Part shown: positions 20,168 through 29,310 of the stretch, piece by piece
Numbering within the stretch: position 1 is the stretch's first letter
How the letters are laid out: each line of letters starts with the position of its first letter
Source of the DNA: Actinomyces sp. ph3
GTDB taxonomy: Bacteria > Actinomycetota > Actinomycetes > Actinomycetales > Actinomycetaceae
Assembly (NCBI RefSeq): GCF_000308055.1
Contig: NZ_CAGY01000001.1
Location: 372,001-436,000, forward strand
DNA: 64,000 nucleotides
Direction: 5' to 3'
Made by a program: the position numbers and the translations under genes
Notes under the pieces: model-generated
Seen by the model: the letters and a program-made list of their open reading frames with translations, nothing else
Databases searched by the model: none
Told to the model about the DNA's origin: nothing

Positions 20168-21433
20168 ATGAGTACTCCACAACCGCGCGATGCGCGACCG
20201 ATCCTGCACTCTGCGACGCTCCCTTTCAAGAGCGGTGCGGCACGAGTGGTTTCACTGGTTGCTTTTAGCTGCGTTCTGCTGTTGGTGTGGACAATGTTTT
20301 TTGTCTATCACAGCTTTGGTAGCCAGCTTTCGGCAAACAGCATCAACACAAACGGTCTTGGAAATGCGAATTCAACCGAATCCGCAGCACCCTCGGACTC
20401 TTTCGAAGGCCGCGCCGTCAATATCTTGATTTCGGGTATTGACTCACGGCAGAACCAAGGCGATGACGCCAATGGTGATCCCGATGAACTTTCGTCTATC
20501 CACTCGGATACGACCATGTTCATGCATATTTCTGCGGACCGCTCGCGAATCCAGGTCGTCTCTATCCCCCGAGATCTGATTACCGATATTCCCTCATGCC
20601 GCCGCTCCGATGGCACGATATCCTCTGCCTACACGGGAATGTTTAACTCCGCGTTCTCAACGGGTTCGAATGACACCGATATCGCAGGTGGCATTGCCTG
20701 TACCGAGGCCACAGTTGAGCAACTGACCGGAACGAAGGTTGATGGCTTTGTCGTCGTCGACTTCCACGGTTTCCGCGGCTTGATTGATGCTCTTGGAGGG
20801 GTTTGGTTCGATATCCCCGAAGATATCGATGATTCCAAGTCAGACCTTCACGTTCAAGCAGGGTGCCAGAAGCTCGATGGCAAGACTGCACTTGCCTACG
20901 CGCGCACACGCTACGCCGTTGGGGATGGCTCCGACCTTGGCCGTATCTCCAACCAGCAGAAGCTTGTCGCGGCAATTATGCGCGAGTTGATGGCGAAGAA
21001 CTTCGTTTCCGATCTTCCCTCACTCCTGTCTTTCACAAAGCAGGGTCTTTCAGCTCTGCAGCCTTCGCAGAACCTGTCAAACATCAACACCGACGTGGGC
21101 CTGATGCTCTCGCTCACTTCGGTGAATCGTTCGAATATTCAGTTCATCACCTCACCGAATCAGTATTCGCCGGTTGACCCGAACCGAGTCATCAACCTGG
21201 AGCCTCAGTTCAGCCAGGTGTGGGAAGCAATCCGCAAGGACCAGCCCTTCCCTGCGACCATTGAGTTCACTAATGGCAGCGGTGAAGACGGACAGACGAA
21301 TGCTCCCGCTCAGGATCCTTCGGCCTCGCCTTCCTCATCTCAGAGTGCATCTGCTTCCGCAACACCCAGTGCAAGCGCGTCGCAATCTCCAAGCGCCACG
21401 CCAACTCAAAAGCCCTGTCCCCCGGAGAAGTGA
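20168..21433 (+). CDS. LytR-CpsA-Psr (LCP) family wall-glycan ligase 1
   Basis: About 421 residues. A short cytoplasmic N-terminus leads to one TM helix (about 25-48), then the extracellular LCP domain: NILISGIDSR, the SDTTMFMHI and IPRDL motifs with the catalytic arginine region, GFRGLIDALGGV, and the C-terminal LAYARTRY and GSDLGRISNQQ. A low-complexity Ser/Ala/Pro tail follows. LCP enzymes move polyprenyl-linked glycans onto peptidoglycan outside the cell. The galactan operon nearby makes a matching substrate. An ATG at 20156 is in frame, but the -10 box overlaps it, so I prefer 20168. The stop overlaps the start of the second LCP gene. Confidence 0.93.
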   Translation: MSTPQPRDARPILHSATLPFKSGAARVVSLVAFSCVLLLVWTMFFVYHSFGSQLSANSINTNGLGNANSTESAAPSDSFEGRAVNILISGIDSRQNQGDDANGDPDELSSIHSDTTMFMHISADRSRIQVVSIPRDLITDIPSCRRSDGTISSAYTGMFNSAFSTGSNDTDIAGGIACTEATVEQLTGTKVDGFVVVDFHGFRGLIDALGGVWFDIPEDIDDSKSDLHVQAGCQKLDGKTALAYARTRYAVGDGSDLGRISNQQKLVAAIMRELMAKNFVSDLPSLLSFTKQGLSALQPSQNLSNINTDVGLMLSLTSVNRSNIQFITSPNQYSPVDPNRVINLEPQFSQVWEAIRKDQPFPATIEFTNGSGEDGQTNAPAQDPSASPSSSQSASASATPSASASQSPSATPTQKPCPPEK

Positions 21434-22749
21434 TGACTCAGCCGCCTTCATTCCAGCCTGATCCTTCACGTCGGCGGCCTCGTCTTTCAGAGGTCGCAAA
21501 TGCTGGTGCCCAGAATGAAGAGGCGGCTGCCCACCACCGCAAAGCTGCCACTGAGTCCGCGCAGCACTCTGCTGCTCAACACAGCACACCGGATGAGCCG
21601 TCCCGCGTTCAAGAAGAGGCGATGCCTCCCTCCTTTGCACCCCGCGCGCGACGAACCCAGCCCCCGGCCTACGCACCCTCAGCTCCAGCGCGGGAATCCG
21701 TAGGTGCGACTTCTAGGCCTCCTGTGCAGGCTGCAACGCAACGCCCACACTTCCAACCTGTTCAATCCCAACCCAGCGCACGTCAAGCCGCAGGCGTAGG
21801 CCCAGCGAGGCCTCGTCAGAGGAAGAAGAGGCGCTGGCCTCTTGTCGTCGTCGCGTGCGTTCTACTCATGCTCGCATGGCCTGTTTTCCTGATGCTTGAT
21901 GCCAACTCGCATTTAAAGAAGATCGATGCGCTATCAGGCGCTGCCAATACTTCTGGAACAACGTATCTATTAGCAGGATCAGATTCGCGCGCAGACGGCT
22001 CGGTTCCCGACGACACCGAGGGGCAACGCGCAGATTCGATCATGCTTGTTCACGTTGCTCCCAATGGACAGACCAGCAATATCTCACTCCCCCGCGATAC
22101 CTACGTCGAAATCCCCGGTTATGGCTGGGACAAGCTCAATGCCTCATACGCATATGGCGGCCCCGCGCTCCTAGTCAAGACGGTCGAAAAGCTCACCGGA
22201 CTTACCGTCGATCACTATGCAGAGATCGGAATGGGCGGAGTATCCAACATTGTCGACGCAGTCGATGGGGTGAATCTGTGCTTCGATCTCAGCGTTGAAG
22301 ATGAACGCTCGGAGCTCAATTGGGAAGCCGGATGCCATGATGCCGACGGTAAGACTGCGCTGGCATTTGCGCGCATGCGCTATTCGGATCCACGGGGCGA
22401 CATCGGACGTGCTGAACGCCAGCGCCAGGTTGTGTCGAAGACCGTTTCAAAGGCGATGAAACCGGCAACGCTACTCAACCCGATGAGTGCCCTACGCGTT
22501 GAACGAGCTGGCGCTTCCGCATTCACGGTCGATCAGGACTCATCTGTTATTGACGTTGCGCGCTTGGTACTGGCATTCCGTGAAGCGCAAAACTCCGGAA
22601 TGACCGGTGTTCCCCCGATCGAATCGCTGGGCTATGCGACATCGGCGGGAAGTGCGGTGCTGCTTGAAGATACGACCGCACCGGATTTCTTCGCCAAGCT
22701 TCGTGCTGGGACACTCACAAAAGACGACCTAGCATCCCAGTCCTCATAA
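21433..22749 (+). CDS. LytR-CpsA-Psr (LCP) family wall-glycan ligase 2
   Basis: 438 residues. The N-terminal ~135 residues are cytoplasmic, rich in Pro, Gln, Ala and Arg, and end in a basic patch (RQRKKRR). One TM helix follows, then the LCP domain: YLLAGSDSR, RADSIMLVHV, SLPRDTYVEIP, LNASYAYGG, and the closing LAFARMRY and GDIGRAERQRQ. It should act like the neighbouring LCP protein, but the long cytoplasmic part could receive signals such as phosphorylation. The ATG at 21433 has GGAG five bases upstream and shares one base with the preceding stop (TGATG). A GTG at 21430 is less likely because it would be too near the binding site. Two LCP genes in tandem may serve different glycans. Confidence 0.93.
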   Translation: MTQPPSFQPDPSRRRPRLSEVANAGAQNEEAAAHHRKAATESAQHSAAQHSTPDEPSRVQEEAMPPSFAPRARRTQPPAYAPSAPARESVGATSRPPVQAATQRPHFQPVQSQPSARQAAGVGPARPRQRKKRRWPLVVVACVLLMLAWPVFLMLDANSHLKKIDALSGAANTSGTTYLLAGSDSRADGSVPDDTEGQRADSIMLVHVAPNGQTSNISLPRDTYVEIPGYGWDKLNASYAYGGPALLVKTVEKLTGLTVDHYAEIGMGGVSNIVDAVDGVNLCFDLSVEDERSELNWEAGCHDADGKTALAFARMRYSDPRGDIGRAERQRQVVSKTVSKAMKPATLLNPMSALRVERAGASAFTVDQDSSVIDVARLVLAFREAQNSGMTGVPPIESLGYATSAGSAVLLEDTTAPDFFAKLRAGTLTKDDLASQSS

Positions 22750-22835
22750 TCGGGAAGCTGTTGAGGCGCAGTGCAGATCTCAACTATGGAACTCACGTCA
22801 TATAGTCGAAAGTTGCGCCCATCCGTAAAGAGCGG

Positions 22836-23348
22836 TCAGGAGTTGTTGCGAAGGCTCCAGATGGAAAAAGCCGCAAGAGAAATGGCGTCTTGAAGCTGGC
22901 CACCCGCAATCATCTCTTTGAGTGAAGCAAGGCTGACCCACTGAAGCGCATCAACTTCTCCATCAATAGCCTGACGCTCCTGAGGTGGGACCGTGCAGGA
23001 GACAACTTCGACATGCCCAGCAAGGATGCCAGAATCGGGATAAATCTTCCCCAGGGAGCGTCCGTTTTCCCCATAAAATCCGGTCTCTTCAAGGAGTTCA
23101 CGCAGGCCGGTCGCTACCCCATCCGCGTCTGTTTCCTCGCTCATCCCTCGCGGGAATTCCCAGAGTTCACGCTCGATGGCAAGACGTTGCTGACGAACCA
23201 GGGCAAAATCACCGTTCTGGTTTCGGGCAATCGCAACCGCTCCGGCGCGATTACCACCGATAAAAACGCGGTGCATACGCGGAGTCGCATCGTTACCTTC
23301 GACCCACAGGGGAAAGTTATCTGCGTGCCAAACCTGGGTCCATTTCAT
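22836..23348 (-). CDS. Nudix hydrolase, ADP-ribose pyrophosphatase-like
   Basis: 170 residues. The Nudix helix reads from RGMSEETDADG to RELLEETGF. It keeps the catalytic RExxEE, but it is one residue longer before the RE, with Asp where the canonical motif has Glu. The preceding ELWEFPRG is typical of ADP-ribose and nucleotide-sugar pyrophosphatases. It would clean up ADP-ribose or a nucleotide sugar in the cytosol. The ATG at 23348 has AAGGAG six bases upstream. It lies 57 bases behind the unknown gene that follows galE, so it may share that transcript. The substrate cannot be named from the sequence. Confidence 0.85.
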   Translation of the reverse strand: MKWTQVWHADNFPLWVEGNDATPRMHRVFIGGNRAGAVAIARNQNGDFALVRQQRLAIERELWEFPRGMSEETDADGVATGLRELLEETGFYGENGRSLGKIYPDSGILAGHVEVVSCTVPPQERQAIDGEVDALQWVSLASLKEMIAGGQLQDAISLAAFSIWSLRNNS

Positions 23349-23404
23349 GGCGTCTCCTTGTGCCTGATGGGGGTGAGTTTTGAGAGATTGTCGAGTCGTC
23401 GAAT

Positions 23405-25075
23405 TTAGGCCTGAGCCAATCGGATTTCAGACATCATCCTTGAGGGACGGAGCTTGAAGAGCTCCCGGACATCCGAATACGGGAAGGATGCAAGGAAGGC
23501 AATCGCGGTCCACAGGACATTCATCCAAAGAGTATCTTCACCAAACCACCCTGAATCGTGTGCGGTCAGGAAGAAGGCCAAAATGGTCACAGCGACGCAG
23601 CGAAGCACTCCGCTGAAGACACGTCTACGCCACTCCACCGGATCAACTTCAAACTCTCGAATGAAGAGTGCAAGAGAGCGCCACGCATTACGCGAAGCCC
23701 GCTTTACCCTGATTTCCTCAGCGGGGTGCGCATCTGTGAGAGCACTGAGTTCAAGCTGAGCAGCACGGGCCTTGGCGGTCATCGGGTGGGTCAGCACGCG
23801 CTGGTACTGTTCGGGAGAAAGCGTTCCCATAGCCTCGGTAATTTCCCCGTTGACGTTAAGTCCACGCGCGCTTCCCCCAACTCCCTTACGGCCAGAGCCA
23901 GTTTTTGACGCAACTCGCAGCCCAATGCGGGCAAGTGTCAGTCGGGTATTTTCTTGCAAGCGGGCACGCCAATATTGCTTTCTGCTCTGCGGTGGGACGC
24001 ACATCCCCCACTGACGCTGTGCCCGGACTTCCGCATCATCGGTGCCATCATCGTCGGCGATCATCGTGAAACTCATGCGTGAAGTTGCGGTATCGAGGAG
24101 CGCAAGACGCTGATGCATGGCTGCGTCCTCGTAAAGAAGTGAAAACCAGCGCAACGCACAGCGTGCCTGAGGCGCCGTGAGCACAGCACGATAAAGCTCT
24201 CCTTCTGAGGCATCAAGATCTGCCGGCGGGGCTTCTTCCATCCAATGGGACAGGAGTGAGACAACATCTCCGCGCCGAGCTGATCGCGTCACTTCCCCAC
24301 CGTCATTGGCAATCCACTTCGGCAGCCAGACCCGCAGGGTGCGGGCGATTGCGACTGCTTCGGTATTCTCAAGATCCTCGAGGCGACCGTGACTCTCCCA
24401 GAAATCAGCATCCTCAACGCTAGGGGTTCGAGGCCAGGTCATGAGGTGAACACGCATGCCTTCCATCGCGCGCACCCATTGATCGCGTCCTGTCTCAATA
24501 AGCCGTGCCGGATCTTGTCGAGAACGCGGTACCGAGCAGTAGGCCGGGAATGGCTGGCCCTCTTCGGTTTCCGTTTCGCTCAGCCCTTGGAGCAGCAGTG
24601 CAAGCTGGGCATGCCCCTCAGCCACCGAATGATCTGCGGGCATATCACATTCAAAGACAGCGCGTGCAGCAGAAACAAAGCCTTCGCGCTCAACCTGACG
24701 CCGTTGAAGATCCGCCCACTCAGCACGTTCTTCGGCGCTCGCAGGGCGGGCAAAGCCCGCGGGAGTGCCCGCGGGAGGCTGACAGCCCACGAGTAAAGGA
24801 AGATCTTGGTACGCGGGCAAGCCCAAGGCCTCGGCAAGCCCATCGGGACCAAGAGCGAGGAAACAGACCCCATCTAGAAGCTGATTACGATCGATATAGA
24901 CGTAATCCGCACTCAGCAAGGCCATACGCAGCTTCATGACGAAACTGTGCAGCGCGGCCTGCGGGCCAAGACAACGCCACGCCATCGCCTGCTCAAGAGA
25001 ATCTAAATCACTGATAGATACAGTCGAAGAATTCCACGGTCGAGCAGGCAAGGCCTTCGCTTTGGCGTCTGTCAT
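23405..25075 (-). CDS. Unknown protein with two C-terminal TM helices
   Basis: 556 residues that I do not recognise. The first ~490 are soluble, helical and rich in Ala, Arg and Leu, with many tryptophans and no visible enzyme motif. Two short hydrophobic segments near the end (about 500-517 and 520-540) would anchor it with the bulk in the cytoplasm, followed by a basic tail. It starts three bases after the galE stop, so the two are almost surely co-transcribed. That suggests a link to sugar-nucleotide or envelope metabolism, but nothing in the sequence proves it. The base composition matches its neighbours. Confidence 0.75.
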   Translation of the reverse strand: MTDAKAKALPARPWNSSTVSISDLDSLEQAMAWRCLGPQAALHSFVMKLRMALLSADYVYIDRNQLLDGVCFLALGPDGLAEALGLPAYQDLPLLVGCQPPAGTPAGFARPASAEERAEWADLQRRQVEREGFVSAARAVFECDMPADHSVAEGHAQLALLLQGLSETETEEGQPFPAYCSVPRSRQDPARLIETGRDQWVRAMEGMRVHLMTWPRTPSVEDADFWESHGRLEDLENTEAVAIARTLRVWLPKWIANDGGEVTRSARRGDVVSLLSHWMEEAPPADLDASEGELYRAVLTAPQARCALRWFSLLYEDAAMHQRLALLDTATSRMSFTMIADDDGTDDAEVRAQRQWGMCVPPQSRKQYWRARLQENTRLTLARIGLRVASKTGSGRKGVGGSARGLNVNGEITEAMGTLSPEQYQRVLTHPMTAKARAAQLELSALTDAHPAEEIRVKRASRNAWRSLALFIREFEVDPVEWRRRVFSGVLRCVAVTILAFFLTAHDSGWFGEDTLWMNVLWTAIAFLASFPYSDVRELFKLRPSRMMSEIRLAQA

Positions 25076-25078
25076 AGC

Positions 25079-26074
25079 TCAGGACTGAGAGGGGACCTCG
25101 ATTGCGCGAGGCCCGGCCTGCCAGGCATCCCATGCAGACTGCAGAATCTCGGTGACACCGTAGTTAGCCTTCCAGCCCAAATCCACAGCAATCGACTGGG
25201 GATCGCCAATGAGCATGGGCGGGTCACCTGCGCGACGATCGAGTTCGTCGACCGGGAAATTCCAGCCGGAAACCGCGCGAAGACCATCGATGATCTCACG
25301 GACCGAAGTGCCCAGACCGGTACCCACATTGAATTGACGATGTGCAGGAACGCCGCGCGTCAGGGCATCCAGAGCAAAGATGTGAGCATCGGCCAGGTCT
25401 TTGACGTGGATGTAGTCGCGGATGCAGGTTCCATCATCGGTTGGGTAATCCGTTCCGAAGATCTTCGGGTGCTCACCGCGAGCCAAACGGTCAAGGACCA
25501 TAGGAACCAAGTTGAGGCATGCGGGATCGGCAAGATCATTCCATCCAGCGCCGGCAACGTTGAAGTAACGTAGTCCGATCCAGTTGAGGCCCCATGCGCG
25601 TTCAGCATCGGCCATCATCCATTCGCCGATCAACTTGGTCTCGCCGTAAGGGTTGATGGGCTTCTTCTCAATATCCTCGGGAATCACGGGAACCGGAGGC
25701 ATCCCATAAACGGCAGCTGAGGAAGAGAAAATCATGTTCTTTACGCCGGCTTCCTCCATTGCCAGCAAAACATTCGCCAAACCACCGATATTTTGACGGT
25801 AGTACCACGCAGGACGTTCAACAGATTCGCCGACCTGCTTCTGAGCAGCAAAATGAATAACGCCAGTGACGTCTTCGTCGATCATTGCCTGGGTCAAGAT
25901 GGGCAGAGCCTCATCGCGTGCGACATCCACTTCAATAAGTGTCGCATCGCCAATTCGATTGGCTGCGCCGGTGGTCAGATTGTCAACAACAACAACCTTT
26001 TCGCCACGTTCCAGCAGAAGACGAACAACGTGTGCGCCGATGTAGCCGGCGCCTCCCGTAACAAGAATGCTCAT
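25079..26074 (-). CDS. galE: UDP-glucose 4-epimerase
   Basis: 331 residues of the extended short-chain dehydrogenase type. The NAD-binding motif is VTGGAGYIGAHV at the N-terminus. The catalytic Ser is in FSSSAAVYG, Tyr and Lys in NPYGETK. Later family marks are RYFNVAGA, DYIHVKDLADAH and NVGTG. It interconverts UDP-glucose and UDP-galactose and so can feed glf and the galactan enzymes at 8-17 kb. The frame is open to 26134, but the family N-terminus is at the ATG at 26074. A TACACT box ends seven bases before this ATG and no ribosome binding site is seen, so a leaderless mRNA is likely in addition to read-through from the histidine kinase gene 19 bases upstream. Confidence 0.96.
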   Translation of the reverse strand: MSILVTGGAGYIGAHVVRLLLERGEKVVVVDNLTTGAANRIGDATLIEVDVARDEALPILTQAMIDEDVTGVIHFAAQKQVGESVERPAWYYRQNIGGLANVLLAMEEAGVKNMIFSSSAAVYGMPPVPVIPEDIEKKPINPYGETKLIGEWMMADAERAWGLNWIGLRYFNVAGAGWNDLADPACLNLVPMVLDRLARGEHPKIFGTDYPTDDGTCIRDYIHVKDLADAHIFALDALTRGVPAHRQFNVGTGLGTSVREIIDGLRAVSGWNFPVDELDRRAGDPPMLIGDPQSIAVDLGWKANYGVTEILQSAWDAWQAGPRAIEVPSQS

Positions 26075-26081
26075 GGAATTC

Positions 26082-26087
26082 AGTGTA
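26082..26087 (-). promoter_or_regulatory. -10 box (TACACT) before galE
   Basis: Minus strand TACACT lies seven bases before the galE ATG, in the gap after the histidine kinase stop. No -35 box is clear. Confidence 0.45.
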
Positions 26088-26093
26088 CGGCAA

Positions 26094-27419
26094 TTAAAAG
26101 CGTCGTGAGCGCCGCCCCATCGAGACCAGCGCACCCTCTGGCATCACGCGCCCAGGGTCATAGCTAGCGGGAATCGCTGCCAAAGAGAGAGTGAATACTG
26201 GTGGCACCGTCTGAGTGAGCTCGATGCGGCCACCCATCGTTTCAATGAGGTCCTTCGCCAATGCCAAACCAATTCCGCTGGAACCGTGACCCGACACCCC
26301 ATTTTTGAAAATATAGGGGGCCAATTCAGCATCGACACCTTCGCCTTCATCGGAGACCTCGATAATGACGCCTCGACTGTTAGCGCTATTGCGCGCGTGC
26401 ACCCAGGTCGTGCCAGCACCATAGCGCAAGGAATTTTCGATCAAGGTTGCAAGCACCTGCGCAATCTTGGCCTCATCCGCAAGAATCGGCATATCTGCCT
26501 CATCCGTGAAGCGTAAGACGCGATCGGCTTTTTCGAAGGCTTCTTCCCATTCTTCACGCTGGGTGTTGAAGACCTCCAGAACGTCGATCGCTTCAGTTGC
26601 AGATGCCTGTCGTTTATTTGTATCCAGCAGCTCGGTGACTACCGTTGTCAACCGTTCAATCTGTTCGAGGCATGAACGTGCTTCTTCCTGTACTTCTTCT
26701 TCGGTCGAAATCATTTCGATTTCTTCCAGGCGCATGGAAAGCGCGGTTAAAGGAGTGCGAAGCTGATGTGAGGCATCGGCGGCCAGCTGACGTTCGGCGG
26801 CCAAACGGCGTGCCATCTTTTCGCCCGTACGCTGAAGTTCCTCTTGAACAAGATCGATTTCTTCAATCCCTGAAGGCTTGACACGCGCTCGGACCTGTCC
26901 GGAACCAATTTGTTCCGCTTGAGCCGAAAGATAGATCAGAGGTGCCGAAAGACGCCGCGAAAAACGCGCTGCAAGGGCCCAGCCAACAACCAAAGAGACA
27001 AGGATCCCTAAAAGGAAAATCCCTGAAACACGAACGATGCTTCGAATCGCGTTACGCGCTGAAATCATGACCGTCACTTTGACGCCATCGGGTGATGAGG
27101 CACTTCGAGTGATAGTGATTCCACGAAGCCTCTCCCCCAGAGTAATGGGCTGTGGGTTCTGGGGAATCATAATTTCGACGTAGGCCGGCTCTCCGTTGGT
27201 CACAAGGGTTTGCGCCCACATGCGCGCATAACCTTCAGACAGAGTCGAGGTGCGAAGTCGTCGATCAAGATTGGTTTGAACCGTCTGCACGCGGGCGTCC
27301 AGCGACGTCGTTTGCGAATTCCAGACGATCAAAGAAGACGCCACAGCCGCGGGGATACCGAAAATCAGTGCGACAACCGCAACCGCGGTCAAAATCATTC
27401 GCGCAGCACGTCTACGCAT
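26094..27419 (-). CDS. Sensor histidine kinase of a two-component system
   Basis: 441 residues. One TM helix near the N-terminus, an extracellular sensor region of about 95 residues, a second TM helix (about 130-153), then HAMP (to about 205), the phosphoacceptor helix with DASHQLRTPL (His near 218), and the ATPase domain with ENSLRYGAG, DEGEGVD and GSSGIGLALA. The short sensor region carries no motif that names a signal. It should phosphorylate the response regulator encoded 17 bases upstream. The chain continues about 40 residues beyond the ATPase core as a basic tail (MGRRSRRF at the end). galE follows closely, but that may be chance. Confidence 0.95.
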   Translation of the reverse strand: MRRRAARMILTAVAVVALIFGIPAAVASSLIVWNSQTTSLDARVQTVQTNLDRRLRTSTLSEGYARMWAQTLVTNGEPAYVEIMIPQNPQPITLGERLRGITITRSASSPDGVKVTVMISARNAIRSIVRVSGIFLLGILVSLVVGWALAARFSRRLSAPLIYLSAQAEQIGSGQVRARVKPSGIEEIDLVQEELQRTGEKMARRLAAERQLAADASHQLRTPLTALSMRLEEIEMISTEEEVQEEARSCLEQIERLTTVVTELLDTNKRQASATEAIDVLEVFNTQREEWEEAFEKADRVLRFTDEADMPILADEAKIAQVLATLIENSLRYGAGTTWVHARNSANSRGVIIEVSDEGEGVDAELAPYIFKNGVSGHGSSGIGLALAKDLIETMGGRIELTQTVPPVFTLSLAAIPASYDPGRVMPEGALVSMGRRSRRF

Positions 27420-27436
27420 GACAGACCTTCAGAGAT

Positions 27437-28117
27437 TTAGGCAGTTGGCTTTTCGAAGCGGAAACCCATTCCGCGAACAGTGGTGATATAGCGCGGAGAT
27501 GCTGCATCATCGCCAAGCTTGCGGCGAAGCCAGGACACATGCATGTCCAGTGTCTTTGTCGAACCGCTCAGGCCATTTCCCCAAACTTCACGCATCAGGG
27601 TGTCGCGCGGAACGACGTTTCCAGCCTCGCGAACCAGAACGCGCAGGAGTTCAAACTCCTTTGCTGTCAGCGAGAGCTCTTTTCCTGCAACATAAGCACG
27701 GTGTGCGGCTACATCGATACGGACGTCCTGAACAACAAGATCGCCGTCTGCAACCTCGCCACCACCACGGCGCAGCAGTGCGCGGACGCGGGCAAGGAGC
27801 TCTGCCAAGCGGAAAGGCTTGGTGACGTAATCATCTGCACCAGCATCAAGACCGACAACCATGTCAACTTCGTCGGCTCGTGCAGTAAGGATGAGAACCG
27901 GCACGGAGGAACCAGAGGAACGAATTTCCCTTGCAACATCCAGACCGTCCATATCGGGAAGACCTAGGTCAAGAACAACCAGGTCAACACCCTCAAGATC
28001 TTCGAGTGCGCTCCGGCCGCGGTCATGCGCGCGCACATCGTAGGTTTCACGTGCGAGGGCGCGGGTAAGCGGGCCAGCGATAGCCGGATCATCTTCAACG
28101 AGAAGCACTGTAGTCAC
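27437..28117 (-). CDS. OmpR/PhoB-type response regulator
   Basis: 226 residues. Receiver domain: acidic pocket EDD at 8-10, phosphoacceptor Asp at 50 (VVLDLGLPDMDGLD), the switch Thr in LTAR and Lys at 100 in VTKPF. The C-terminal winged-helix DNA-binding domain follows (TAKEFELLRVLVR, DTLMREVWG, DMHVSWLRRKLG and TVRGMGFRFE). It binds DNA on phosphorylation by the kinase encoded downstream. The start is a GTG at 28117. A TATGCT box ends six bases before it and no ribosome binding site exists, so this gene too looks leaderless. Confidence 0.95.
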   Translation of the reverse strand: MTTVLLVEDDPAIAGPLTRALARETYDVRAHDRGRSALEDLEGVDLVVLDLGLPDMDGLDVAREIRSSGSSVPVLILTARADEVDMVVGLDAGADDYVTKPFRLAELLARVRALLRRGGGEVADGDLVVQDVRIDVAAHRAYVAGKELSLTAKEFELLRVLVREAGNVVPRDTLMREVWGNGLSGSTKTLDMHVSWLRRKLGDDAASPRYITTVRGMGFRFEKPTA

Positions 28118-28123
28118 GGAAAC

Positions 28124-28129
28124 AGCATA
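28124..28129 (-). promoter_or_regulatory. -10 box (TATGCT) six bases before the response regulator
   Basis: Minus strand TATGCT ends six bases before the GTG at 28117. It suggests a leaderless transcript for the two-component genes, separate from the cyclase gene upstream. No good -35 box is visible. Confidence 0.5.
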
Positions 28130-28210
28130 CCGGATTTCAGGGATCTCTTGTACATTTCTTGACCTAAATGGGATGAAATCACAAGATCAGGTAAAAAAGC
28201 AGGCAGCCTT

Positions 28211-29233
28211 TTAGCGACGGTAGGTCAGAAGATAGGGCGAAATCGTTCCAAAACCGCGCAAAGTTGCGCTTGGGAACTCTTCTACGTCGTACTCCATCCC
28301 CGCTTTACCCGCGGCAATCGCGGCAGCCGTGGTGGGATCCATCAAAATTTTGCCCACTGGAGCGATATCCACCAGGCGCGAGGCCAAGTTCACCGTCGGG
28401 CCAAACACATCGCCTGAACGAGAAAAGACATCGCCACGCACGAAGGACGCACGAACAGGAAGCATCTGATCATCAGCGCCCAGTTGCTCAATAAGTGAAA
28501 CCGCTACTCGAAGGCCCGTTTCGAGATCATCGGCAATATACATGACCGCATCACCGATCATCTTCACCACGCGGCCACCCGCGTCAGTCACGGCGTCACG
28601 CGAAAGCTGCTCAAAACGGCCAATGAGATCAACCAGGCGCCCACCCAGAATCGTCGACGATGAGGTGTAGGAAACCATGTCAACAAAGCCCAGGGAGCGA
28701 TTCAGTGGGAATCGCGGTTGCAATCCCTCATGTCCACGCGTGGCGATCTCATGATCCATCCGTTTGAGCAGCGCATCCAATTGACGCCGCCACGAATGTC
28801 GCAGCAGTTCATCAAACATGTCCACACGCTCACGAATATGGTCGAGGACATACATTCGTGCCGCGGTGTCATCTAAGCCGTAGCGTCGCATCGTGTCTTC
28901 AACCAAGGCTTCAACTTGCCACAAGCCCAAACGATCAGCTAAGTGTGAATTCGCGCGAAGAAGCGAACGCGCGGTTGCCTGATCAATAGCCCCCGAAGCA
29001 ATAAATTTCGACCATTCAATGAAAAGCCGAGCATCGTTTTCCGTAAAGACCTTTTCTTCGGCACGCGGGGACGGGAAACCCATTGCGACCCAGAATTCGC
29101 GAACTTCCTCGCTGCTGGTCTGCGCCATCTGAGCAAGATCATCAACAGTGAGGGTAGCCGGACCACCAAGGAGGGAAGAGCTATTGGTGTGTGCAGTCGA
29201 AAAATCGTGGCTCAATCCTGCTTCTTCCTTCAC
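28211..29233 (-). CDS. Class III adenylate cyclase with N-terminal regulatory domain
   Basis: About 340 residues. The C-terminal cyclase domain has the metal-binding Asp in LGFVDMVSYTS (near 185), the purine-selecting Lys and second metal Asp in VVKMIGDAV (near 224 and 228), and the GPTVNLASRL segment with the transition-state Asn and Arg. Lys and Asp favour ATP, so the product should be cAMP. The N-terminal ~170 residues are helical and resemble the regulatory domain of mycobacterial Rv1264, which inhibits the enzyme depending on pH. That resemblance is from memory and only moderately sure. GGAGG lies five bases before the GTG at 29233; the frame also has a GTG at 29245. No TM segment is present. 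The gene stands alone, 93 bases from the two-component genes. Confidence 0.9.
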   Translation of the reverse strand: MKEEAGLSHDFSTAHTNSSSLLGGPATLTVDDLAQMAQTSSEEVREFWVAMGFPSPRAEEKVFTENDARLFIEWSKFIASGAIDQATARSLLRANSHLADRLGLWQVEALVEDTMRRYGLDDTAARMYVLDHIRERVDMFDELLRHSWRRQLDALLKRMDHEIATRGHEGLQPRFPLNRSLGFVDMVSYTSSSTILGGRLVDLIGRFEQLSRDAVTDAGGRVVKMIGDAVMYIADDLETGLRVAVSLIEQLGADDQMLPVRASFVRGDVFSRSGDVFGPTVNLASRLVDIAPVGKILMDPTTAAAIAAGKAGMEYDVEEFPSATLRGFGTISPYLLTYRR

Positions 29234-29310
29234 AGCTTCCTCCACGCATGTGGCCTAACACACATTAGTGTAGTGAAGAAAAGCTGAGCCTGCACGGGAA
29301 AATTCATAGT

